Numbered from the stretch's first letter, positions 46,046 through 53,448 are shown. The stretch: DNA of 64,000 bases from Parvibaculum sp. (GCF_019635935.1 NZ_JAHBYN010000001.1:496001-560000); one strand, 5' to 3'. Translations and numbers: made by a program. The notes: generated by a model from the letters alone, not told the origin.

Positions 46046-46640
46046 TGGCAAGTGCCGCCTCGACGAGCGGCAACCGGTCATTGCCGAAATACATGTCCGT
46101 CTTGTTGACGAACATTGTCGGCGAGCCGAAGCCGCCGCGCGCGATCAACTCCTCGGTGTTGGCGCGCAAGCGGCCCTTGACGTCGTCATCCTTGATCCGC
46201 CGGCTGACGGCATCCCAGTTGAGGCCGGACGCGGCGCAAACTTCCGCCAGCACATCCGGCTGGCTGATGTCCTTGAGCGCGCCCCAATAGCTGCGAAAGG
46301 TCGCCCAGGCGAATTCCGGCAGCTTGCCCTCGTCCTGTGCGACTATGGCGGCGCGCATCGCATCGACAGAGCGCACCGGAAAAACCGGCGGCCGCCCGAT
46401 CTCGATGCCGCAATAGCGCGCCCAGTCCTGCAGATCCTTGACGTAATAGCGGCCCTTGACGGGATGCGGGTTCGCCCGCGCTTCGTAGACGCTTTCGTTA
46501 ACCGCGTTGAAGACGCCGCCGACCAGGATCGGCCGCCAGTCGATATCGACCCCCGCCCGCCCGGCCAGGGCCTCGATGCGGCTGAAGGCCAGATAGGTCC
46601 AGGGGCTCGAACAGTCGAAAAAGAACTCAAGCGTCGCCAC
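46038..46640 (-). CDS. 2-hydroxychromene-2-carboxylate isomerase-like (DsbA family)
   Basis: 200 residues. Thioredoxin-like with helical insert, as in HCCA isomerases and kappa-class glutathione transferases: the FFFDCSSPWTYLAFSRIEAL start contains the glutathione-site Ser/Pro region, with FGSPTMFVNKTDMYFGNDRL near the C-terminus. Glutathione-dependent isomerisation in aromatic degradation is the family role; the actual substrate is unknown. First gene of a two-gene unit with rhomboid. Confidence 0.88.
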   Translation of the reverse strand: MATLEFFFDCSSPWTYLAFSRIEALAGRAGVDIDWRPILVGGVFNAVNESVYEARANPHPVKGRYYVKDLQDWARYCGIEIGRPPVFPVRSVDAMRAAIVAQDEGKLPEFAWATFRSYWGALKDISQPDVLAEVCAASGLNWDAVSRRIKDDDVKGRLRANTEELIARGGFGSPTMFVNKTDMYFGNDRLPLVEAALANG

Positions 46641-46985
46641 GGCGTCGGCTCCTCGAAAATATGGTTACCCGATTGCGCGCGGGAGTGTCGCGCGCATGAC
46701 GGAGAGCCGCAACCGGCATTCCGGCCCACGGCAATGTTTCAAACCCGGACAGTCTTAACGTCCCGTTTACGTCTTCCGGCGGGATCGGCCGCGTCTATCC
46801 AGACCGCCCGCCCACCGGCGTTAACCAAAGAACCTCAGCATTTCCGCGCCTCTTAACAAAACGTAACGGCTGGCACAGCGGTTGCAATCCCCTTGGCAAC
46901 CGAACGGTCGGCGGCGCGCCGGCAGAATCAAAAAACAATGATCGCCAGCGCCAACCGGACGACCGATGACCACCAGGAGGCCAAC
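46641..46985. other. 345-bp divergent intergenic region
   Basis: No credible coding sequence. The right part contains a sigma-54 promoter (46871-46886) serving the CsgG-like gene. Several TTAAC elements precede it (near 46820, 46854). The left part holds an unremarkable promoter region for the isomerase gene. Confidence 0.6.
46871..46886 (+). promoter_or_regulatory. Sigma-54 (RpoN) promoter of the CsgG-like gene
   Basis: TGGCACAGCGGTTGCA has both the -24 TGGCAC and -12 TTGCA elements, with GG and GC ten bases apart. Initiation about 12 bp downstream leaves a leader of about 90 nt to the GTG at 46986. Confidence 0.75.
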
Positions 46986-48047
46986 GTGTTTACTCAGGCT
47001 CTGTCGATCGCGACGAACAAGGGATTGCCCAAGCGGACGCTGGGTGCTCTCGCCATGGCATTCGCCCTCACCGGCTGCGTCAGCGCAAACGCCGGATCGG
47101 ACGGCCGCTATGCGACGCCGATCGGCAACGCGCCCGTCATCACCAACGAAACGCCCTATTCCAACGCGCTGCGTTGCCTCGCCGGCCATGTGCCCGGCAG
47201 CACGGCGGCGACGCGCATTGCGGTCGGCAACATCCGCGACTACACCGGCAAGCAGGAAGCCGACGGCACCGGCATGAAGATCACGCAGGGCGCCTCGCTG
47301 ATGGCGATGTCGGCGCTGGGCAAGGCCGGCGTGCCGCTGGTCGAACGCTACGACACGGCGATCACCGAACTCGAGCTGAAATACACCAACAACAAGCTGA
47401 TCGGCGATGCGGCGGAAGGCGACTATCGCAAGATCTACGCGGGCGAAATCCGCGGCTCCGACTACTATCTCGTCGGCGGCATCACCGAATTGAATTTCAA
47501 CATCCAGTCGGGCGGTCTCAATGCCGGCTTCGCCGAAGGCGGCGACATGGGCGCGGCGGCGAATGCCTCCTACTCGGTCTATGTGATGAACATCGGTCTC
47601 GACCTGCGTCTGGTGAACAGCCGCACGCTCGAAGTCGTCGATTATGTCTCCTACCAGAAGCAGATCGTCGGCCGCGAAATCCGCGCCGGTGTGTTCGACT
47701 TCTTCGGCGGCAACCTGTTCTCGATCGGTGCGGGCACCGGCGGCCAGGAACCGATCCAGCTCGCGGTCCGCTCCGTCATCGAACGGGCCGTGCTGAAGCT
47801 GCTCGTGCCGCTCTATGGTGTCAACCCGAGCGACTGTGCCCGCTTCCCCGGCAACAAGGATCCGCTGGGCAAGATCGACTATCGCCAGGCCAACCCGGAC
47901 GCCGTGCAGCCGGCCGCAAACCGCCAGCGCGTCGCCGAAGCGCCTGCAGCGCGCCCGGCTCGCGCCGAAGCGGACGGCAACGATCCCTACGCCTACTACA
48001 GCGAACCCGTCTTCGAACGCGGCGGCCTTCGCGGCGGCCTCAACTAA
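46986..48047 (+). CDS. CsgG/HfaB-family outer-membrane lipoprotein
   Basis: 353 residues from GTG 46986, chosen because AGGAGG lies 6 bp upstream; an ATG at 46938 lacks this. The lipoprotein signal ends in ALTGC (Cys about residue 31). The CsgG fold follows: TRIAVGNIRDYTGKQEADG, the VPLVERYDTAITELE region and DYYLVGGITELNFNIQSGG. The strands SVYVMNIGLDLRLVNSRTLE and VVDYVSYQKQIVGREI are the membrane and periplasmic strands. Relatives form oligomeric outer-membrane channels secreting curli (CsgG) or anchor holdfast (HfaB). The C-terminus is an Ala/Arg-rich tail. Transcribed from a sigma-54 promoter. Confidence 0.85.
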   Translation: MFTQALSIATNKGLPKRTLGALAMAFALTGCVSANAGSDGRYATPIGNAPVITNETPYSNALRCLAGHVPGSTAATRIAVGNIRDYTGKQEADGTGMKITQGASLMAMSALGKAGVPLVERYDTAITELELKYTNNKLIGDAAEGDYRKIYAGEIRGSDYYLVGGITELNFNIQSGGLNAGFAEGGDMGAAANASYSVYVMNIGLDLRLVNSRTLEVVDYVSYQKQIVGREIRAGVFDFFGGNLFSIGAGTGGQEPIQLAVRSVIERAVLKLLVPLYGVNPSDCARFPGNKDPLGKIDYRQANPDAVQPAANRQRVAEAPAARPARAEADGNDPYAYYSEPVFERGGLRGGLN

Positions 48048-48228
48048 GTCAGCCAACCAGATCGCCGATGATGTCGACCGAGAATTCCGCGAAGCATCAT
48101 CGGCCCAACCCCTCAGTCTGTCTGCGCCTGGTCGGCCTCCGGCCGGACACTGAGAGCCCGCGCGGAGCTTGTCCGCCAAACCGGAAGCGAAGCAGCGAGT
48201 TTCCGTTTCGCAATTCGGAAGACCACTT

Positions 48229-48257
48229 GGGGAGGGCTTGGCCCTCCCCCTTTTTTT
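48229..48257 (+). terminator. Rho-independent terminator of the CsgG-like gene
   Basis: GGGGAGGGC / GCCCTCCCC stem of 9 bp with a 3-nt loop, then C and seven T residues (48251-48257). It lies 180 bp past the stop codon. Confidence 0.85.
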
Positions 48258-48325
48258 GGCCGAATTCCGCCCGTCTTCGAAATTTCAAACACGCTGCTGC
48301 AAAAGCGGTTGCATTCGCTTCAAAT

Positions 48326-48362
48326 CCGAATATATTGACACGTCTAATGCCAATATATTCGG
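48326..48362. promoter_or_regulatory. Perfect 11-bp inverted repeat upstream of the DUF2147 gene
   Basis: CCGAATATATT (48326-48336) and AATATATTCGG (48352-48362) are exact inverted copies separated by 15 bp. A TTGACA (48335-48340) lies between. The right arm abuts the GGGAGG ribosome site. Either a dimeric operator or a 5'-UTR hairpin affecting translation. Confidence 0.5.
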
Positions 48363-48369
48363 GAGGACG

Positions 48370-48816
48370 ATGATGACGTTGTACAGTTTCGCAAAATTCG
48401 TGGCGACGGCATGTCTTGCCCTATCCTTCGCAAGCGCCGCGGCGGCCGACACATCGTCGCCCGTCGGCAAGTGGCGCACCTTTCATCCCGACTCCGGCGC
48501 GCCCAACACGATCGTCGAGATCACGCAAGCTGGCGGCAAACTCGAGGGAACGATCGTTGAGCTGCTGGCCGGCGCCACGGAAACGAATTGCGCGAAATGC
48601 GAAGGCGAACGAAAGGATCAGCCGCTTGTCGGCATGGTCATTCTCTGGGACCTGACGCCGGAACGCGGCGGCTGGGGCGGCGGCACAATCCTGAGGCCGG
48701 CAACCGGCGGCACCGCCAACGCCAGCGTCAAACTCGCAGACGGCGGTCAGAAGCTCGACGTCAAAGGCTCGCGCGGCATCGCCAGCCGCACACAGACCTG
48801 GGAACGCGTCGAATAA
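48370..48816 (+). CDS. Exported DUF2147 protein
   Basis: 148 residues. Signal peptide (LYSFAKFVATACLALSFASAAAA). DUF2147 features: VGKWRTFHPDSGAPNTIVEI, a CAKCEG pair, KDQPLVGMVILWDL, GGTILRPATG and the closing GIASRTQTWERV. A small periplasmic beta-rich domain of unknown function. The ATG at 48370 follows GGGAGGACG. Own terminator downstream. Confidence 0.85.
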   Translation: MMTLYSFAKFVATACLALSFASAAAADTSSPVGKWRTFHPDSGAPNTIVEITQAGGKLEGTIVELLAGATETNCAKCEGERKDQPLVGMVILWDLTPERGGWGGGTILRPATGGTANASVKLADGGQKLDVKGSRGIASRTQTWERVE

Positions 48817-48903
48817 CGTCAAGCGGGCGCGGCGCCTCCTCCACTCCGCCTTGCCATTCCCCTCGCAGGCGAGGCGTGACCCGCCGAAGAACCCGCGATC
48901 GGC

Positions 48904-48938
48904 AACGGGGAGGGTCCCCCCCCTCCCCGTTCGCTTTT
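48904..48938 (+). terminator. Rho-independent terminator of the DUF2147 gene
   Basis: AACGGGGAGGG (48904-48914) / CCCTCCCCGTT (48921-48931) with a 6-nt loop, followed by CGCTTTT. Confidence 0.75.
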
Positions 48939-48997
48939 CCTCCGTCGCGACATAACATGTTCGCCGCCGCGTATCGATGAACGCCGGAGGGACAGTC

Positions 48998-49525
48998 GTG
49001 ACCGACAAGATTCGCATCAGGCGCCTCGACAAACTGGATCCGCCCGAAATCGCCGGCCTCGGCGACGTGCTGATCGACTGCGTCGAGGGCGGTGCCTCGG
49101 TGAGCTTCATGTGGCCAATGACGCGCGACAAGGCGGACACCTTCTGGCGCGGCGTGGGCGAAAGCGTGGCGCGCGGCGAGCGCGCCGTGCTCATCGCCGA
49201 GGATTCGGAAGGCATCGTCGGTACGGTGCAGGTGATCTGGGCGGCCCCCGAAAACCAGCCGCATCGCGCCGATGTCGCAAAGATGCTGGTCCACCGCCGC
49301 GCGCGGCGGCAGGGGCTTGGCGACGCACTTCTAGCGGCGGCCGAGGCAGAGGCCCGCAAGGCCGGGAAAACCCTGCTGGTGCTCGACACGGTGACGGGAA
49401 GCGATGCCGAACGCCTCTATGCGCGCGGCGGCTGGCAACGCGTCGGCGAGAGCCCGAACTACGCGCTGATGCCCGACGGCGCACCTTGCCCGACGACGGT
49501 CTTCTACAAGGCGCTGCGGGACTAA
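48998..49525 (+). CDS. GNAT-family N-acetyltransferase
   Basis: 175 residues from GTG 48998 (GGAGGG 6 bp upstream); an ATG at 48977 is the alternative. Acetyl-CoA-binding motif A is VAKMLVHRRARRQGLGDALL (R/QxxGxG/A), followed by AEAEARKAGKTLLVLDTVTG and AERLYARGGWQRVGESPNYA. Acetylates an unknown amine; the WPMTRDKADTFWRGV start is typical of a broad aminoglycoside-acetyltransferase-like or small-molecule clade. Confidence 0.9.
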   Translation: MTDKIRIRRLDKLDPPEIAGLGDVLIDCVEGGASVSFMWPMTRDKADTFWRGVGESVARGERAVLIAEDSEGIVGTVQVIWAAPENQPHRADVAKMLVHRRARRQGLGDALLAAAEAEARKAGKTLLVLDTVTGSDAERLYARGGWQRVGESPNYALMPDGAPCPTTVFYKALRD

Positions 49526-49550
49526 CCGCCGTCACAATCTCAAACCAAAA

Positions 49551-49579
49551 CGGGGAGAGCCTTCGCCCTCCCCGCTTCG
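49551..49579 (+). terminator. Rho-independent terminator of the GNAT gene
   Basis: CGGGGAGAGC-CTTC-GCCCTCCCCG with one mismatch in the stem, then CTTCGATTTTG. Nearly identical to the hairpin at 51926-51957. Confidence 0.7.
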
Positions 49580-49596
49580 ATTTTGTTTACCGCCAA

Positions 49597-49745
49597 TCAG
49601 AATTTGAAGCTGACATTGGCATGAATTCATCGCGACCGTCCGACGGCAGCGGCGCCGCGATGATGCGTTCGCGCTCCACATCGTGCGCATGGATCAGGCC
49701 GACATAAGGCATCATGTTCCCGGTGTAGTAGCTGACGCGGCCCGC
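49597..49745 (-). pseudogene. Remnant of an outer-membrane autotransporter-type barrel, C-terminal fragment
   Basis: Minus-strand reading gives RVSYYTGNMMPYVGLIHAHD then AAPLPSDGRDEF in one frame, and after a frame change HANVSFKF and a stop. The first part resembles a late strand of alphaproteobacterial autotransporter barrels, and the aromatic-ended NVSFKF is a typical barrel terminus. The rest of the barrel is missing and no start is available, so it looks like a deleted and frameshifted remnant. Pattern recognition only, no alignment. Confidence 0.45.
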
Positions 49746-49749
49746 AATC

Positions 49750-50592
49750 CTAAAAACGAAACTCCCGCTCGGCACTTGCCCCCGGGGCCGGCGGCCGCGG
49801 CCCGTAGCGAATCCTGAGGACGGACGGCCCGGCCGCACGCGGCCCGGCCTCGCCGAAAAGCACCGGCCAGCCTGCAAAATCCTTCGACACGAATGTCATG
49901 GCGCGTCCGTCAAGCGTTGCCTGCGACTGCCCGCCCGGCGGCAGACGATCGAGCGCGAAGAGCACGACCCAGCAGTCTTCTTTTCGGGCCTGCTCCGGCG
50001 CCGCCGCCAGTGCGCGCATCGCATCCATCGCCTCGCCCCAGGTCTGGAGCTTCTGCCAGTCCGCCATCGAAGCGCGCGATTTCGGCACGAGATAGAGCAT
50101 CCATCGCGGGTTTTCCGGCATGACCGTGTAGAGCGACACGCGGCGCACCGTCATCGCATCGGCGGTGAATCCATAGTCGATCGTAAATCCTTCAAGCGCC
50201 GCGCGCCCCGCCTCCTCGACGAAGCGCAATGTACCGACAAGTTTGCGTCCCTGCTTGCCGCCAGCCGGTTCCAGAATGGCCGACAGGCCGAAACGATCGG
50301 CGACGAAGTCCGGCAAGGTTGTCGTCGGCTTCGCCAGCGAGGCCATGACGCCACGCTCGAACGTGACCGGTCGCAAGGAACGCTCATCGCGCACGCCCCT
50401 GGCGAGCAGGGACGCCGTACGGATTGCGACGCGAACGTCTTCCGGCAGCGACGCTTCGTCGAGCGCGGCGCCGGACTGAACGCGATCGTAATTGCTGGCA
50501 GGTGGGTTCGCGGGCTGCGCCAAGGCGCCGCCGGCCAGCGCCACACAGGCACTCAGCAGCGAACCGAAGAGCAAGGAAATGGAATTGTTCAT
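49750..50592 (-). CDS. Exported protein of unknown function, 280 aa
   Basis: Signal peptide ISLLFGSLLSACVALAGGAL ending ALA-QP. The mature protein is mixed alpha/beta with SLRPVTFERGVMASLA and a strand-rich C-terminus ending ASAEREFRF. I do not recognise a family. Its start lies 14 bp after the stop of the upstream exported protein, so they form an operon. Single Cys in KEDCWVVLFALD. Confidence 0.7.
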   Translation of the reverse strand: MNNSISLLFGSLLSACVALAGGALAQPANPPASNYDRVQSGAALDEASLPEDVRVAIRTASLLARGVRDERSLRPVTFERGVMASLAKPTTTLPDFVADRFGLSAILEPAGGKQGRKLVGTLRFVEEAGRAALEGFTIDYGFTADAMTVRRVSLYTVMPENPRWMLYLVPKSRASMADWQKLQTWGEAMDAMRALAAAPEQARKEDCWVVLFALDRLPPGGQSQATLDGRAMTFVSKDFAGWPVLFGEAGPRAAGPSVLRIRYGPRPPAPGASAEREFRF

Positions 50593-50606
50593 GGCCATCC
50601 CCGGTC

Positions 50607-51800
50607 TCACTGTTCGAGCTGATATTGTTGGCCGGGCGGGAACGGCTGTTCGTACCGCCAAGCATCGGGACGCGGTTCGCCTGCGATCTCGCCCAACGCG
50701 TAAAGTCCGCTTTCGGCAAAATTGCCGATCAGGTTCGACGCCGCATCGATATTCAGCGCCACCAGCGCCCGCGCGCGTTCGGTCAACTGTCCGATCGATT
50801 GCGCCAGCAGGGGATTGCTCTTCAACGCTTCGGCAAGCTTGCCGCCGGTCAGGTTGATCGCGACATTGACGCCGGCCGCGCCGAGGCCACGCATCAACGC
50901 CTCCGATTCCGAGGCGCCGCCTTCGAGCGCCGCCAGATAGGCATTGGCGAAGCCACGCCCGCCGCCGATGATCGCGCCCGCCACCGGGAGCGCCGTCGAG
51001 GTGACGAAGATGCCGGCCTCAAGTCCGATATTCGCAATCTGATGTGCAAGCTCGCGCGTCTGCGCCGCCCGCTCCTCGTCGCGCATCGCGAGACCCTTCG
51101 AATAGTCGATCGCTGCCTGGTCATGCGCCGGCAGGTTGAGGCCGAGCCCCTCGCGCAGATCGTGCGGAATTTCATCGACCGGAATGTGCGAAAAATCTTC
51201 CTGCGGACGCACCGGCTCCCGTGCCGGCTCGGACCGCGGCTGATCCACCGTCAGGTCGAGCGTTCCCACGCCGCGACCGGCATCGTCATAGGGCCAACCA
51301 AGCTTGCCGCTGGAATTGTCCCACTCGGCTGACCATCCCTCCGCATTCTGCGGATAGTCGATCCCGAGTTCGCCCGCGGAAACCCAAAAAGTGATCTCCC
51401 ATCGGTCGCCGGCCGGAGCCGTGTATTTCTTCGTAACGAGAAATGCCCCATTGGTCGCGGTCACTGACAAATAGGTCGGCTTGGTGTCGCCGCTCTGCTG
51501 CTTCATCAACTCATTGAGTGCCTGCACCGCCGTGCCTCGCTCGTGATAGCCCGTCGGCCAGAGCGGCGGCATACCCCTGCTGATCCGTTCCTGCATTACT
51601 TCCGGCGTCGGCGGCGTCGGACGCGCAAACCCGTCCGGCAGGTTCCGCTCGATTTGCTTCTGCTGCAATTGCTGCTGAACCGGCGCTGTCGGTTGCTTCG
51701 GGACCGGCGGGGTCGGCGTCGGCCCGTGATGCTGCGCCAATGCGCTGCCCGTGAGCCCCGCCGTCAGGACCAGAAGAACCGCGCCAAGCCCTATCCGCAT
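50607..51800 (-). CDS. Exported protein of unknown function with Pro/Gln-rich linker, 397 aa
   Basis: Signal peptide MRIGLGAVLLVLTAGLTGSA-LAQ. Then a low-complexity segment (HHGPTPTPPVPKQPT..., Gln-rich) to about residue 55, a beta-rich domain of about 110 residues (YLSVTATNGAFLVTKKYTAP, WEITFWVSAGELGIDYP), and a C-terminal helical Gly/Ala region (GIFVTSTALPVAGAIIGGG, then GFANAYLAALEGGASESEAL). The last resembles the glycine-rich pre-domain of polymorphic toxins and other secreted proteins, but no toxin domain follows. A TTGACG (-35-like) lies upstream. Operon with the 280-aa exported protein. Confidence 0.7.
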   Translation of the reverse strand: MRIGLGAVLLVLTAGLTGSALAQHHGPTPTPPVPKQPTAPVQQQLQQKQIERNLPDGFARPTPPTPEVMQERISRGMPPLWPTGYHERGTAVQALNELMKQQSGDTKPTYLSVTATNGAFLVTKKYTAPAGDRWEITFWVSAGELGIDYPQNAEGWSAEWDNSSGKLGWPYDDAGRGVGTLDLTVDQPRSEPAREPVRPQEDFSHIPVDEIPHDLREGLGLNLPAHDQAAIDYSKGLAMRDEERAAQTRELAHQIANIGLEAGIFVTSTALPVAGAIIGGGRGFANAYLAALEGGASESEALMRGLGAAGVNVAINLTGGKLAEALKSNPLLAQSIGQLTERARALVALNIDAASNLIGNFAESGLYALGEIAGEPRPDAWRYEQPFPPGQQYQLEQ

Positions 51801-51925
51801 CGCCGATGCACCCGTGTAAAATTGCCTGTCTGTCTTGATGTGATAGCTGCGCCCTCAAACCGTCAATATGCGCCGGCGTCGCAGCACGATGCGTAAGTGT
51901 CGCAGGTAAAACGGTGAGTACAGAC

Positions 51926-51957
51926 AAAAACGGGGAGGGCCTTCGCCCTCCCCGTTT
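51926..51957 (-). terminator. Rho-independent terminator of the YN/NT-repeat gene
   Basis: Perfect 13-bp stem: AAACGGGGAGGGC (51928-51940) and GCCCTCCCCGTTT (51945-51957) around CTTC. Read on the minus strand, the stem ends in TTTTTG, as expected for termination of the gene ending at 52019. Confidence 0.8.
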
Positions 51958-52018
51958 GCCCGGAAATATGCGGGACGCGGGATGAAGCCGTCCGCGTCCC
52001 GCCGCCCCGCCCGTTGTC

Positions 52019-52960
52019 TCAGTAGCCGACGCCGCCGGTGAAGAAACCGCCGCCGCCATCGTTGGACGAAACCTGCTCGTGGCGCTCGCTCTTGCGGATC
52101 AGCACTTCGGCATAGGCCTTGCGCGTCTGCTGCGGGATGCGCGTCATCGACGGCGCACGTTGCGGCACACAGGCGAGCATGCCGTTGGAGCCGTGATGAA
52201 GCGCTTCGCCCGGACGGCACTCGATGACATAGCCGCCGACATAGTCGGGCGTCTTGCCGTCGGCGCCCGCGAGGCGGCCGATCGTCGTCACCAACATGTC
52301 GCCGGCGACGCAATGGAAGAGCTCGACATCCTGGCCGGGCGTCGCTTCGCTGACGGGCGAGCTCAACCGTGCCGCTTCCTCGAGACCCTTGGCGCTGACG
52401 CAGATGCCCTTGACCGGCTTCGCGACATATTTTTCACGTACGATCACATTGAGCGAACCCATCGGCGTGACGGGAGCCGCCGCCGCGAAGAAGCCGCCAC
52501 CGCCACCGCCGCCGAAGCCGCCACCGCTGCCATTGCCGACCGCGACCGCGCTGCCGCGATCCATCGCCTGCGAGGCGCTGTCGGCCGCCGCATTGGCGTT
52601 TGCGATTGCCGTCGCGGTCGCCGTCGCTTGCGCGGAGGCGTTGACATTGACCTGAACGTTGACGTTGTTGGTGTTCGTATTGGTGTTCGTGTTCGTGTTG
52701 GTATTGGTGTTCTGGTTGTAATTCTTGTTGTAGTTCGAGTTGTAGTTCTTGTTGTAATTGGAATTGTAGTTCTTGTTGTAGGTCACGTCGTGGCTCGGCT
52801 TGGACGGCTTGCCGCCGCCACCGCCGCCGCAACCGCCACAGCTGCTGCCGGCATTGGCCGGCCCCGCACCCATCGATGCGAGAAGGAGAGCGGCGGCCAG
52901 CGCCGCACCGCTCAGGGCCAGTCCACGGCTGGAAAAGGTAAACTTCATCATCTGCTTCAT
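52019..52960 (-). CDS. Exported protein with YN/NT tandem repeats and Cys-containing C-terminal domain, 313 aa
   Basis: Signal peptide (LALSGAALAAALLLASM, cleaved near ANA-GS), then a CGGCGGGGGG turn. Residues 61-83 are repeats of YNKNYNSN, and residues 84-99 NT dipeptides. An Ala/Thr/Asn-rich stretch (ASAQATATATAIANANAAAD) and a Gly-rich run follow to residue 156. The C-terminal 150 residues form a domain with four Cys (GICVSAKG, FHCVAGDM, VIECRPGE, MLACVPQ). Asn/Tyr/Gln-rich repeats favour amyloid or fibre formation. Not a recognised family; a surface or matrix role is inferred. Confidence 0.75.
   Translation of the reverse strand: MKQMMKFTFSSRGLALSGAALAAALLLASMGAGPANAGSSCGGCGGGGGGKPSKPSHDVTYNKNYNSNYNKNYNSNYNKNYNQNTNTNTNTNTNTNTNNVNVQVNVNASAQATATATAIANANAAADSASQAMDRGSAVAVGNGSGGGFGGGGGGGFFAAAAPVTPMGSLNVIVREKYVAKPVKGICVSAKGLEEAARLSSPVSEATPGQDVELFHCVAGDMLVTTIGRLAGADGKTPDYVGGYVIECRPGEALHHGSNGMLACVPQRAPSMTRIPQQTRKAYAEVLIRKSERHEQVSSNDGGGGFFTGGVGY
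52664..52780 (-). repeat. In-frame tandem repeats encoding YNxN and NT units
   Basis: Short direct repeats built on GTTGTAGTTC / GTTGTAATTG (plus strand) encode YNKNYNSN units, then GTGTTC / GTATTG repeats encode NT dipeptides. Low-complexity DNA of this kind is prone to slippage and length change in multiples of 6 bp. Confidence 0.8.
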
Positions 52961-53448
52961 CCTGACACTCCCGGCCCTCGGGGGGGCTCGTTGGCCTGCG
53001 TCTTAACGGGAACTCAGGGAAGCGGATGCAGAAGCCATGCCGGAGTGCCAACCGCGCAAACATGGCTTCCAAACCGTTAATGCAACAATCCGGCCCGTCG
53101 CTATCGGCACAAAACCGGACGCCGCGTTAACTTTTCATCGCAGGGGCGGCAGCGCCTTGGACCTCTCAACCCATTGTTTTATAAACGATATTTCGGAGAA
53201 CAGGGCCGCCGCCACCGCTGTCGTCACGCGGCCATTAACATCTGGCACAGTTTCTGCTCCCTGATGCCTGTCCGCCCGGATCGGGGCGCCGTCGCGTACC
53301 GGATCGGTACGGAGCGCCACGCGGGGACAGGACGGAGACGGTGAGACCCGAAACGGGACGATCCGTTTTGAATGGGCTAACATCCGTTCTGGCAAGAGGG
53401 GCACCCCTCGCCGGGCGGATACGCGGCCCGAGGCGAGGGATGAGGGCG
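52961..53448. other. 488-bp divergent intergenic region
   Basis: No convincing gene. It contains a sigma-54-like site at 53243-53258 facing the PAS_5 gene, several GTTAA/TTAAC motifs, and a GC-rich stretch just before the PAS_5 start. The left 100 bp serve the YN/NT-repeat gene. Confidence 0.55.
53243..53258 (+). promoter_or_regulatory. Sigma-54-like promoter upstream of the PAS_5 gene
   Basis: TGGCACAGTTTCTGCT carries a full -24 TGGCAC and a -12 CTGCT (consensus TTGCW), with GG and GC ten bases apart. The start codon is about 190 bp downstream, a long leader, so assignment to the gene is tentative. Confidence 0.5.

Noticed and set aside
46893-46985. N-terminal extension of the CsgG-like protein to an upstream ATG
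   Set aside because: The GTG at 46986 has AGGAGG at ideal spacing and leaves a normal lipoprotein signal; the extension would put 16 or more polar residues before it.
53041-53060. Possible sigma-54 promoter on the minus strand upstream of the YN/NT-repeat gene
   Set aside because: TGGCAC is present, but the -12 position reads CATG instead of TTGC at the required spacing.
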